DNA from: Candidatus Haliotispira prima
Lineage (GTDB): Bacteria > Spirochaetota > Spirochaetia > SP-2023
DNA length: 64,000 bases
NCBI GenBank assembly: GCA_029867005.1
Contig: CP123443.1
Span: 1,488,001 to 1,552,000, forward strand
Direction: 5' to 3'
Shown here piece after piece: positions 1-8,462 of the stretch (positions are counted from its first letter, which is position 1; every line of letters starts with the position of its first letter). Position numbers and translations under genes: made by a program. Under the pieces are notes generated by a model. The model made no database searches. It was given only the letters and a program-made list of their open reading frames with translations, and had not been told where the DNA came from.

Positions 1-185
1 ATACACCCTGCATTCACAGACTCGATGCCGGGATTCCGTTCTCAAACGAAACGTTTTAGTTCCGACACTATTCCGTATTTTGTCAGGTTTCGTTATGATG
101 CGCGGACTGTGAAAAATGGCGGGCGGGCCGGACAGAGCCAAGCGAGCAGGACTAACCAAGCGGGACCAATAGGAGACAACAGAAT

Positions 186-1271
186 ATGGCTTTCGCACCG
201 AATATACATTCTTGGGTATACTTGGCTGAATTTCAAAATGGCGGAACATGGAAAGGCAGCTTTCAGAATAAAAATCCCTACACGTTGGCAGACTTTGCCA
301 AACTGAGCCAAGAAGAGCAACGGGCTGTCTACACCGCACGCAATCAGTTTTCCGAATTATGTCTGGTCAGCTATACATCACAGTACGCCTTGGGAGTATT
401 TGAAGGTCTGAAAGCCTTTCCTCAGGCAGACGGCTCTTGGACCATGTTTCGTCCCCTGGACAATTGCAAACGCATGCAACGTTCTATGGCCGGCATCTTA
501 CAGCCTACCATGGAGCCGGAGGCACTGCTGGAAGCACTGTTAGAGCTGATGCGCCACACCATAGAACAGGGTGTTGACATCAAATATCAGAGCAGTTGGG
601 AAAGAGACCACTTCAACAATGCCTGTGCCATCTACATCCGGCCATTCTCCTATTCCGAGCCGGGGCTCGGAGTCAACCGCAGTCAGACTCCTTGGATTAT
701 AGCTGTTTCAACTCCGGTCAGCGGCTATTTCGACTCCGGCAAATCCACAGCTATGATCAGCGACAGAGTCCGGGCAATGCCCGGAGGTACCGGGTGGATT
801 AAATGCGCTTCCAACTACGTTATATCCATGCTGGCCCGCTGTGAGGCCCGGGAAAAGGGCTTTATGGAAGCCATATTCCTGGACGGCAAGGAACAACGCT
901 ACCTGGAGGAGGGTTCCGGTTCTAATATCTTTGTCCTACTCAAAAATGGTACCTTGGTTACACCGGAATTGAAAGACACCATCCTGCCCGGCATCACCAG
1001 AGATTCTGTCATCAAACTGGCCAAAGCCGAAGGCACATGCGTAGAAGAACGTCCCGTCTCCATCTCCGAACTGCTCAGTGACGGTGCGGAACTGTTTGCC
1101 ACCGGCACAGCCGCCGGTCTGGTGCCTATCCACGGTATCGATTACAAAGGCAGCTATTACGATATCTCGTCTCAGGATGAAGAGAGCCTCACGGTTCGCC
1201 TGCAAACGCGCCTGAAAGGCATCCAATATGGTCTGTTGCCCGACCCATACGACTGGGTTGTTAAAATCTGA
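186..1271 (+). CDS. ilvE: Branched-chain amino-acid aminotransferase
   Basis: PLP-dependent class IV (fold type IV) aminotransferase that interconverts leucine, isoleucine and valine with their 2-oxo acids in the cytoplasm. The 361-residue protein has the usual length of the larger BCAT subgroup. The block GGTGWIKCASNY puts the Schiff-base lysine at Lys206. It is followed by EEGSGSNIF, a TPELKDTILPGITR block and a late GTAAGLVPI cofactor-phosphate segment, all typical of the family. The ATG at 186 has an AGGAGA ribosome site at 171-176. It is the first gene in the window; the preceding 185 bases show no convincing gene. The recC-like gene follows after 100 bases on the same strand. Confidence 0.95.
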   Translation: MAFAPNIHSWVYLAEFQNGGTWKGSFQNKNPYTLADFAKLSQEEQRAVYTARNQFSELCLVSYTSQYALGVFEGLKAFPQADGSWTMFRPLDNCKRMQRSMAGILQPTMEPEALLEALLELMRHTIEQGVDIKYQSSWERDHFNNACAIYIRPFSYSEPGLGVNRSQTPWIIAVSTPVSGYFDSGKSTAMISDRVRAMPGGTGWIKCASNYVISMLARCEAREKGFMEAIFLDGKEQRYLEEGSGSNIFVLLKNGTLVTPELKDTILPGITRDSVIKLAKAEGTCVEERPVSISELLSDGAELFATGTAAGLVPIHGIDYKGSYYDISSQDEESLTVRLQTRLKGIQYGLLPDPYDWVVKI

Positions 1272-1318
1272 CTTTGCAACAAACCTTGCAACCGGCCCTG
1301 TGACTTTGGAAACAGGCA

Positions 1319-1350
1319 CGGGGTGTCCGGCAAACATGCAGCACACCCCG
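1319..1350. other. Short inverted repeat between ilvE and recC
   Basis: Eight-base perfect arms (CGGGGTGT at 1319-1326, ACACCCCG at 1343-1350) are separated by 16 bases, just before the recC start. There is no T-run on either side, so it is not a standard intrinsic terminator. It may be a weak attenuator-like hairpin or chance. Confidence 0.25.
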
Positions 1351-1371
1351 CAAAAAGTGATGTAGAAACGC

Positions 1372-4300
1372 ATGCAAGCATACCATTTGTACCCTTGCAC
1401 CAGCACCGAACAGCTCTTTCACAGTGTATTGCGCTCCCGAAATGCCGACTTTGGCGGCGACAGCTTTGGCCGCCAAAGTTGTGATAACAGTTCGGACGGT
1501 GCCGTCTGTGACATCTTCACCCGGCCGCTACAGTTGGATTTTGCCAAAAGCCGATTTTCGGCCGCGCCGCGCCTGCTGTTCCAAAACAATGCCTTAGGCG
1601 AATGGTTTAAAGTGCGCCTGGCCCGGCACCAAGGCATCAGTATTGGTTTGACGGTGGGCCACTCCAAAGAAGTTTTGGAACACTACCTGCGCTATTTTTT
1701 CCCGGAGCTGCAAGCAGACGCAGACAAGGATGGAAATACGGCAGAGAACTGGATCCATTCGGATATTGTCAGCCTCTTACTGTTCCGGCTGCTGCAACAT
1801 GCCGACTCCGGCCGGAACCCGTCTCCATACCTGCCCAAGGCTCTGTCAGGAACCTTGCAGTTGTTGGAGAAGCAGGGAAGCCGAGAAGCCCAAACTCGTC
1901 ATCTGTGGGCCTTCACCCAAAATATGGCCCGGCTGTTTCTAAACTACGACAACTACCGCGAAGAACTGAAAGACGCTCTGGAAGCCGAGTCAGGGACGGA
2001 AGACCCGGGGACGGAAAATTCAGAAACGGAAAACGCCAAGGCAAAGGATGGAAAACTACCTGTCGAGGCCTGGCAGCAAAACCTGTGGCGCAGCCTTCGG
2101 TCTTGGACAGAGCCAGGTTTCCACTGGCACGGAGAGCTTATTGAACAGGTTCTGAGCGGGAAGCTGTCCCCCCGCGATGCTTCCGGGAGCCCACTCCAAC
2201 CCGAACCCCTGTATATTATTGGTTCCGGTTTCCTGAGTGCGCGGCAATTGTCTTTCTATTGCTACCTTTCGCAATTCACCACCGTACATCATTTTTGGCT
2301 GACTCCGGCCCGGTTCCCTCCGGATCTTTGCCAAGAAGCCAATCAGGTTCTCCGAGGCCAAAAACGGGCCCCCAAACAGAGTCCGGAGACAGCCGGAGAA
2401 ACCGGGTCGGGCCCCACATTCTACAGCCGCAGAGACTACGAGGCAGAGTCCTGGCAGTTGGGCGAACGTTTGGGCGGCCTGCCCCAGTTCCTCTGGCTGG
2501 AAAACAGCCTGCACAGTGCGGCCCTGCTCAGCCGGGAGCAGGCGGTACAATGGCATGAGTACGGCCGGCCGCCTACGCCTGCTGCCGGTGCCTCTGCCCC
2601 ACACTTGTTGGAACTGGTGCAACAGCATCTGTGCGACAGCGCAAAGTACGCTGCGGATGGCGGCGCACCGGCCGGTTGCCCTCAAAGCGAGAGCGAAGCG
2701 GAAGAACAATCTCCCGGCCTGCTTGGTGATGGGAGCATCCGGTACTTTGCGTGCAGCGACAGGCACCGGGAAGTGGAAGTGCTCAAAGACCAAATTCTGG
2801 CCGCCCTCGATGCCCATCCTGACTGGCAACTCAATGATATCGCCGTATTGGCCCCGGACATCAACCAATACCGAACTCTGATACAGGCCATTTTTCAGAA
2901 ATCCGGACCCGACTACGGTCTGGACTGCAATTTTATCGACCTGAAAAGGGGGGCCGGGCCGGGCACGTCACCTGCGGGGTCGAGCGAATACTTTTCCGCT
3001 TTTGCCATGCTGTTGAGTTTTGCCGCAGGAGCGCAGGCCCGTTTTCGGCTGGATGAGTGTCTCCGCTTTATGGAAAACCCTTGCACCCGTGCGGCCAAAC
3101 TATTGGAAGCAAAACCGGGCAGTTTTTGGTCCAAAGTCTTTGAGCATTGGAAGCTCAGTTGGGGTATCCACGGGCAACAACGCGGGCAGACTGCTGTGGC
3201 AGATTCCACCTCCGGGCCCACGGCCGAGTCGGGTACTTGGCACAGTGCCTTGGAGTTATTTGTTCGCGACTACCTGACGGACTATCAGGGCTACGGTTCT
3301 CATCACCATGACCATCCCCAAGCCTCTGGAGACATTCAGGAGGCGCAGGCCGGTCAGGGCACAGACGAAAACGCCGAACCGAGCCATTTAGGCTTTTCAA
3401 ACCTCTGCCGGCAAATGTCTCTGGACGAAACGGAGGCCCGGCTACTGGCGGAAGTCCTACAGACAGTGCTGCGACTTCACGAACGTCTGAGTCTGTTAGC
3501 CGACCGGCGTTGGACTATTTCCGAATGGGTCACTCAATTGGAGAGCCTGCAAGAGGAATTTCTGCTCTGCCGCAGCGAGGATCATTACAGTGACCGAAAC
3601 GATCGCAGCACCGTTAACAATATTCTGCGCAACTTTTTGGCTGTGGAGGAAAGTCTGTCGCGAGGCCTTGCAGGGTTTGCAGTCGGCCATCAAAGTCGGT
3701 CTGAAGCTCATGCTCAGGCCCGCAACGGGGGTGCAAGGACAGACCCGGCACAAGCAGATACAGCGGGCGCGGGCGAAATAAGGGCAAACGCGGATCTGCC
3801 TTCGCCCTTGTTTCGCCTGCCTTTTGTCGTTATCCGGGACCTGTTGCAACAGAAACTGGAACAGAATTCCGGCTTCAAGGGCCGCTATTTGACCCAAGGT
3901 ATTACCTGTGCATCGCTACAACCTTACCGCAGTGTGCCGTTTCGCATGATTTGCGTGCTCGGTTTGAATGAGGAAGACTTTCCGCGCCGCAGCACACCGC
4001 TGCGCTTTGATCTTTGTGCAGAATTGCCCCGGCATCTGAGCGGGCCGGCACTGGAACAACATATCTTTGCTGAACTGCTGATTTCCGCCGGGGAGCGGTT
4101 GTTTTTGTTCTACCGCAACCGGGACATCAGCAAAGGGGCGGAAAAAAATCCTTCGGCTTCCTTATACGATCTGGCTTACTTTGTGGCCAAGATGTTGCGT
4201 AGAAACGAAGAAGAGGTTTGGCAGCGGTTAACCCAAGTCCACCCGCTGTTTTCCTTTGACGGCTCGTACTTTGGGGGTAACTCTGAAGGACAGACCGAGA

Positions 4301-5886
4301 CTCCCGACTCCTTTTTTAGCTATAGCCGCAGCAGCTATGAACAACATTTAGCTTCGGAAAACCCTGATCGGTCGGCGCAGCCTCGGGCTGTGCCTGTTAT
4401 TGACCCTTTGAGCATGCTTACCGAACCTGCATCGGAGAAAGAGGAGCGGCTGTTTCGCTGCCACTTTCGGGATCTGTTGGCCGCAATCAGCAATGCCCCC
4501 GCGTATTTTTGGCAACACTACAGCGGTTTGAATCCAAACAGCAGTCCGGATTCCCGGCAAGGCAGAAGTGAATTGCCGCTGCCGGAACAGTTTGCCCAAG
4601 GCGATGAGCTGCTGATGCAGGGTCTGGCCCCGCTGAAGCAAAGTCAGTGGCAGCGAAAATTGTGGCGGGAAATGGAGCTTTTGTTGCCACTGCTTGGCTT
4701 GAGTGCGGCGGAGCTGCGCGAGTTCTTGCAGACCGAAGGTCTGCTGGGTTCGGGGTTGTTCCGTAATGCCCAATGGCAAAGTCTCTGCCGAGGCTTGGAG
4801 GCCATAAAAGCAGACGTGGAACAGAACTTGATCAAAGAAGGACTGTGGCCCGGTTGGCAAGCATTTCGATGCAAGCGTCAATATAGCCTGCTGCTGCAAG
4901 GCGGAGATATAGCCCGGGCAACTCAGGCAACTCAAGCGGCCCGATTGCTGTTTGCCGAGCCCCCGGGCGAATACCCGGGACAAGACACGATATCCGGGCA
5001 AGGCAGGCAAAAAGAACAAGGTGGACAAGCAGCCTTTTTGCTGCCGGCCCTGCGTCTGGGGCTGGACACCCCTGAGGTCTCTCCGGCCGAAGCTACAGCC
5101 TTGTTCGAAGGGGATTTGGAACGGCTGTGGTTTGACGGAGAACGGGTGCTGTGCTGGAACAACAGCCCATTTCTCTTTCCGGTTGAGCTATACAACTTGT
5201 TGCAATCCAAATTATTCCAAGCCATTCGGCAGAGTCATCCGGACCGTTTTGGGCCGCTGCGGGAATTACTGCAAGTGGAATGGACCTACGACAAGGGATT
5301 GCAGATAGGGCAAAGCAGCCTGTCTCATATTTTTCCGTCTGGTGCTTCTCCTTCTGATGCTTCTCCGTCTGATGCTTCTCCGTCTGATGCGGAGGCCGAA
5401 AAGCCAAATACCGACAATCAGTTGACACTGGAAGATTACCTCTGGTTGCTGTGGAGGGCTCGCTGCGAGCCCCTACCTCTGAGCCTCAGTTTTCTGAGTG
5501 TTCTGAAGGACAAGTCTGCCGAACCGCTGCGGACTCTGCTGGCAGAGTTCTGCGAAACCGGCGAACAGTCTGCCAATGGACAATCTGCCGACAAGCATTT
5601 GGCAGATGGGCAACCCACAAATGAGAAAACTGTGGCCGAGTTGCAGAATCTGCTGCGCGAACAGTGGCAAGTCTATTTACAGCAGTTACAGGAGACGGAA
5701 ACCACCCGGAAAAAAGCGGTTGATTTCAAACCGGAAGAGAGGGAGGCCCTGCAACACCTCTCCATATCCTTTGTCTGCCAAACTTTGCAAAACCCGAGAT
5801 TCTGGCTGTTATTGCATGAATTGCTGGAGCAGCTCACCGGAAAAGTACGGCAGAAAAGGAAAGGGAAAAAAACCGAAACAGACTGA
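1372..5886 (+). CDS. recC: RecC-like exodeoxyribonuclease V gamma subunit
   Basis: Subunit of the RecBCD helicase-nuclease that resects double-strand breaks and recognises Chi. Blocks seen in order match RecC. The N-terminus ends in an ALGEWFKVRLA segment like the AQWLQ block of E. coli RecC. A central REVEVLKDQIL segment follows with an IAVLAPDINQY block. A later block, SVPFRMICVLGLNEEDFPR, continues into PLRFDL. At 1504 residues it is clearly longer than the roughly 1120 of E. coli RecC. The extra length lies in Ser/Gly/Glu-rich insertions, one being a 15-bp tandem repeat. The start at 1372 places the conserved YHLYP strand at the N-terminus, but the ribosome site is weak. No recB or recD lies in the window, so its partners must be elsewhere. 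Confidence 0.88.
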   Translation: MQAYHLYPCTSTEQLFHSVLRSRNADFGGDSFGRQSCDNSSDGAVCDIFTRPLQLDFAKSRFSAAPRLLFQNNALGEWFKVRLARHQGISIGLTVGHSKEVLEHYLRYFFPELQADADKDGNTAENWIHSDIVSLLLFRLLQHADSGRNPSPYLPKALSGTLQLLEKQGSREAQTRHLWAFTQNMARLFLNYDNYREELKDALEAESGTEDPGTENSETENAKAKDGKLPVEAWQQNLWRSLRSWTEPGFHWHGELIEQVLSGKLSPRDASGSPLQPEPLYIIGSGFLSARQLSFYCYLSQFTTVHHFWLTPARFPPDLCQEANQVLRGQKRAPKQSPETAGETGSGPTFYSRRDYEAESWQLGERLGGLPQFLWLENSLHSAALLSREQAVQWHEYGRPPTPAAGASAPHLLELVQQHLCDSAKYAADGGAPAGCPQSESEAEEQSPGLLGDGSIRYFACSDRHREVEVLKDQILAALDAHPDWQLNDIAVLAPDINQYRTLIQAIFQKSGPDYGLDCNFIDLKRGAGPGTSPAGSSEYFSAFAMLLSFAAGAQARFRLDECLRFMENPCTRAAKLLEAKPGSFWSKVFEHWKLSWGIHGQQRGQTAVADSTSGPTAESGTWHSALELFVRDYLTDYQGYGSHHHDHPQASGDIQEAQAGQGTDENAEPSHLGFSNLCRQMSLDETEARLLAEVLQTVLRLHERLSLLADRRWTISEWVTQLESLQEEFLLCRSEDHYSDRNDRSTVNNILRNFLAVEESLSRGLAGFAVGHQSRSEAHAQARNGGARTDPAQADTAGAGEIRANADLPSPLFRLPFVVIRDLLQQKLEQNSGFKGRYLTQGITCASLQPYRSVPFRMICVLGLNEEDFPRRSTPLRFDLCAELPRHLSGPALEQHIFAELLISAGERLFLFYRNRDISKGAEKNPSASLYDLAYFVAKMLRRNEEEVWQRLTQVHPLFSFDGSYFGGNSEGQTETPDSFFSYSRSSYEQHLASENPDRSAQPRAVPVIDPLSMLTEPASEKEERLFRCHFRDLLAAISNAPAYFWQHYSGLNPNSSPDSRQGRSELPLPEQFAQGDELLMQGLAPLKQSQWQRKLWREMELLLPLLGLSAAELREFLQTEGLLGSGLFRNAQWQSLCRGLEAIKADVEQNLIKEGLWPGWQAFRCKRQYSLLLQGGDIARATQATQAARLLFAEPPGEYPGQDTISGQGRQKEQGGQAAFLLPALRLGLDTPEVSPAEATALFEGDLERLWFDGERVLCWNNSPFLFPVELYNLLQSKLFQAIRQSHPDRFGPLRELLQVEWTYDKGLQIGQSSLSHIFPSGASPSDASPSDASPSDAEAEKPNTDNQLTLEDYLWLLWRARCEPLPLSLSFLSVLKDKSAEPLRTLLAEFCETGEQSANGQSADKHLADGQPTNEKTVAELQNLLREQWQVYLQQLQETETTRKKAVDFKPEEREALQHLSISFVCQTLQNPRFWLLLHELLEQLTGKVRQKRKGKKTETD
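5338..5390 (+). repeat. 15-bp in-frame tandem repeat inside recC
   Basis: Three full 15-bp units and a partial fourth encode SGASP/SDASP/SDASP/SDA in a Ser-Asp-Ala-Pro loop near the C-terminus of RecC. Units two and three are identical. Loss or gain of a unit would keep the frame. Confidence 0.85.
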
Positions 5887-6158
5887 GGATTTCGGCCGGC
5901 AACCGCTGTATTCCACAATGACTCTGTTTTATAATAGCTCTGTTTTATAGTGACCCTCCCCTCATTATGTGAGAAAAAGGTGAACGATTGCCCCCTTAAT
6001 TCCCGGAGTTTGCGCTAATTTTTCAAAGAATTTGGGCCGTAGCACTTGCCCTTTGTAGAGCTCTCCAGAATGATGTCCGCCGTCTTCGTCTTGGGTTTGA
6101 TATTTTGTCGTTTTGTTGCCATTCCGTTTGCAACAGATTTTCGTTTGACTTGGTGCAT

Positions 6159-7235
6159 ATGAACAGAGACTTTCCCCCACAACTTCCAATGCGTTGTATT
6201 CCGCCATATTTTTGTACGTTTTCCGGCTTGTTGGCTTTGGTGCTCTTCCTTTCAATTCAGAGCCTGTGGGCCAATGATGCTGCGGCAAACCAAGTGGGAA
6301 ACCTGCCTTCTGATTCTGGCGAAACGCAGACAGAACAGGAGCCGCCAAATCCGGAACTTGGTTTTGGTAACGACTATCAACAATGTGTCGGCTCCCTGCT
6401 GGACAAGCCGCAGATTACGGAAAACCCCTACCTGCCAAGGAAGTTAGACCTATGGGTGGCACCCTGGTCTCTCCAATCCGGTGTCATGGGCTACCAACCG
6501 GGTACATTGCGTGGGGAACCGGTCGGCGGCGTTCCGGCCGCTTCCCGTGCCTGGGTAGACGGTTGGCCGCTGTTGACAAACCGATCTGCGGTCTCATCCA
6601 GTCTGAGCCATTGTTCCGGGGACAATCAGATGCGCAGCATCTGGAACGCCGTCTATGCGGTGAAAAGTGCCGTTGTGATTGGGCTTGGCAAGACCGATTC
6701 CGGCGACTATGGCAGGTATGTTTTACTATCGCACGACAAAGAACCCGGCTCCCCGGTGACATTCTACGCTCATTTGGCCTCCATCGAAGAGGGGCTGGAG
6801 GTGGGCAGCCGGGTCGGTGAGGGCCGGCGCATCGCCAAAATGGGCTCTTCGGGGCGCGGTGCCTCCCGGCGGGTGCATTTGCACTTGTCCTATTTCTCTA
6901 ATATAGAGCGCATTCTGGACGAGGACGGCAAGCCGGCACGGATGGGCATCCTGTACCGCAAGGCCCAAAACCCAGTCTACTTTATTGCCGAAGGAAGCTA
7001 CCCAACCAATACATACATTGGGAACTATCACAGTTCCGTTTACGAGCCCTCTTTTTTCAACCAACTGTACCGCAGATTCCGCCGTTACCACGAGGGTATT
7101 GACTTCTCCGGCAACCCGACAGAATTGATTAAAGACTGGCAGAACGGTTTGTCCGGCGGTGCCGTAGTAGAACAGTACCGGAGCCGCGCCGACAAAGAAC
7201 GGAATCCCTGGCTCTATGAGTTAAATCGCCGCTAA
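6159..7235 (+). CDS. M23/LytM-like envelope protein with rearranged motifs
   Basis: Exported protein. A signal peptide begins at the in-frame ATG at 6189 and ends near QSLWA. The ATG at 6159 is annotated as start; neither has a strong ribosome site. The centre carries a LytM core: YGRYVLLSH, then TFYAHLASI, a GEGRRIAKMGSSG block and the metal-ligand HLH at residues 240-242. The usual first motif, HxxxD, is not visible before this core. Instead an HEGIDFSG block sits after it, at His311-Asp315. The protein could therefore be a permuted, duplicated or inactive M23 domain. It probably acts on or binds peptidoglycan in the periplasm. A rho-independent terminator follows at 7382. Confidence 0.7.
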   Translation: MNRDFPPQLPMRCIPPYFCTFSGLLALVLFLSIQSLWANDAAANQVGNLPSDSGETQTEQEPPNPELGFGNDYQQCVGSLLDKPQITENPYLPRKLDLWVAPWSLQSGVMGYQPGTLRGEPVGGVPAASRAWVDGWPLLTNRSAVSSSLSHCSGDNQMRSIWNAVYAVKSAVVIGLGKTDSGDYGRYVLLSHDKEPGSPVTFYAHLASIEEGLEVGSRVGEGRRIAKMGSSGRGASRRVHLHLSYFSNIERILDEDGKPARMGILYRKAQNPVYFIAEGSYPTNTYIGNYHSSVYEPSFFNQLYRRFRRYHEGIDFSGNPTELIKDWQNGLSGGAVVEQYRSRADKERNPWLYELNRR

Positions 7236-7381
7236 TTGGCCGTTCCTGCTTGGCTATCTCCAAGCACCCCCCCTTTATACGGGGCTCTTCAATTATTACT
7301 TAGTGTATTATTATTGGGACCATTCTCGAATTGCTCTTAAACTACCATTAAACCACCGTCGAACCGCTTTAGCTATTCCGG

Positions 7382-7405
7382 GGCCGGCTCTGCCGGCCTT
7401 TTTTT
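7382..7405 (+). terminator. Rho-independent terminator
   Basis: The perfect 7-bp GC stem GGCCGGC/GCCGGCC has a 3-base loop and is followed by seven T residues (7399-7405). It ends the plus-strand M23-like transcript and faces the convergent membrane-protein gene. Confidence 0.9.
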
Positions 7406-7459
7406 ATTCATCGTTATCCATCCTCATTTATCGTTCTTCATTCGGGGGGCTGAGGTTCT

Positions 7460-8209
7460 TCAGTCCGGGCACCATAGTGTGTGACAGTCTTCCCGAAATG
7501 CTTCGTAGATATCGTAGAGCGAAAAAGCGAAACCCACGCTAATTGCCACAGTCAGCGAGATGATTGTCAATAATAATAGCCGTCTCAGTAGCTTTTGCGG
7601 CTCCCACCGCAGCAGCAGCCATGGGGGCAACCACGGCGGCACTCGCAGGCCTGCCCTGCTTCTTTTTTTGGGTACAAGGCCGTTTCGGGCAAAGACATGG
7701 CAGAACAGCAGCCCTGCGGTGCTGTAGACATAGATTATCAAGCTACACCAATGAATCAGCCGAAGTGTCGAATAACTGACCAAGGCTTGCGGGTAAGGCT
7801 GTTGTTGTTCGTCTTTGGAGTGAAGCAGCCCGACGACGTACCCCAAAAGGTACATAGCAAACAAGAATAAAATATACACGAGGTAGATCTGTTGGCTGTT
7901 CTGCCGGCCGCGGGAGCGAAGCCGGAAATCAACGAGATAGCAGACTGTCAACACCAATAGTATCGGGTGCAGCACAATATAGCCAATCAGATAGTCCTGC
8001 GACCGGACAAACAAATAGTAGCTAATGGGTAGGAAAGACGAAAGCGAAAGGGGCCAGGTAACAAGCAAGGCCAGCAGCGAAAGCTTCCGGGCAAAGGCAT
8101 CCCCAAGCCGAATGGGTTCAGAGGTCTTCGCGGCCAGACTCGCAAGCCTTTTTGCCATGTACAGCAAGACACACAGACCAAAAGTAGAAACGAGAATATG
8201 AATATTCAT
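7460..8209 (-). CDS. Multipass membrane protein, function unknown
   Basis: A 249-residue hydrophobic protein with about six likely membrane helices and a short Arg/Pro-rich cytoplasmic stretch (near residues 180-210). I do not recognise a family. The ATG at 8209 has an AAAGGAA ribosome site a few bases upstream on the minus strand, which supports a real gene. It converges with the M23-like gene across a terminator. The upstream neighbour is the glycosyltransferase fusion, 253 bases away, so it may have its own promoter. Confidence 0.65.
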   Translation of the reverse strand: MNIHILVSTFGLCVLLYMAKRLASLAAKTSEPIRLGDAFARKLSLLALLVTWPLSLSSFLPISYYLFVRSQDYLIGYIVLHPILLVLTVCYLVDFRLRSRGRQNSQQIYLVYILFLFAMYLLGYVVGLLHSKDEQQQPYPQALVSYSTLRLIHWCSLIIYVYSTAGLLFCHVFARNGLVPKKRSRAGLRVPPWLPPWLLLRWEPQKLLRRLLLLTIISLTVAISVGFAFSLYDIYEAFREDCHTLWCPD

Positions 8210-8462
8210 GACACAGGTTCCTTTGCTACTGTCAATACTATGCGATGCTCCTCAGTCTGATTTTACAGCCGAAAATACCGAACAGCAAATCAAAAAGATC
8301 AGGCTATAACCATTCCGTCTGCCACCCGGGGCCATACCGGAGGGCGTATTCCGAGATGTTCTGCCAAGGTCATATCTGAGAAACTCCCAAGGTCATTAAA
8401 GTACCAGTCATTTCGTCAGGCGATTAGTTTATCCCGGTTTGGCCGTAATAACAATATGATAC

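Noticed and set aside
5965..6348. Minus-strand frame of 127 codons after recC
   Set aside because: It overlaps the start of the M23-like gene, has no ribosome site and no known motif; the last 45 codons look somewhat protein-like, but not enough to call a gene.
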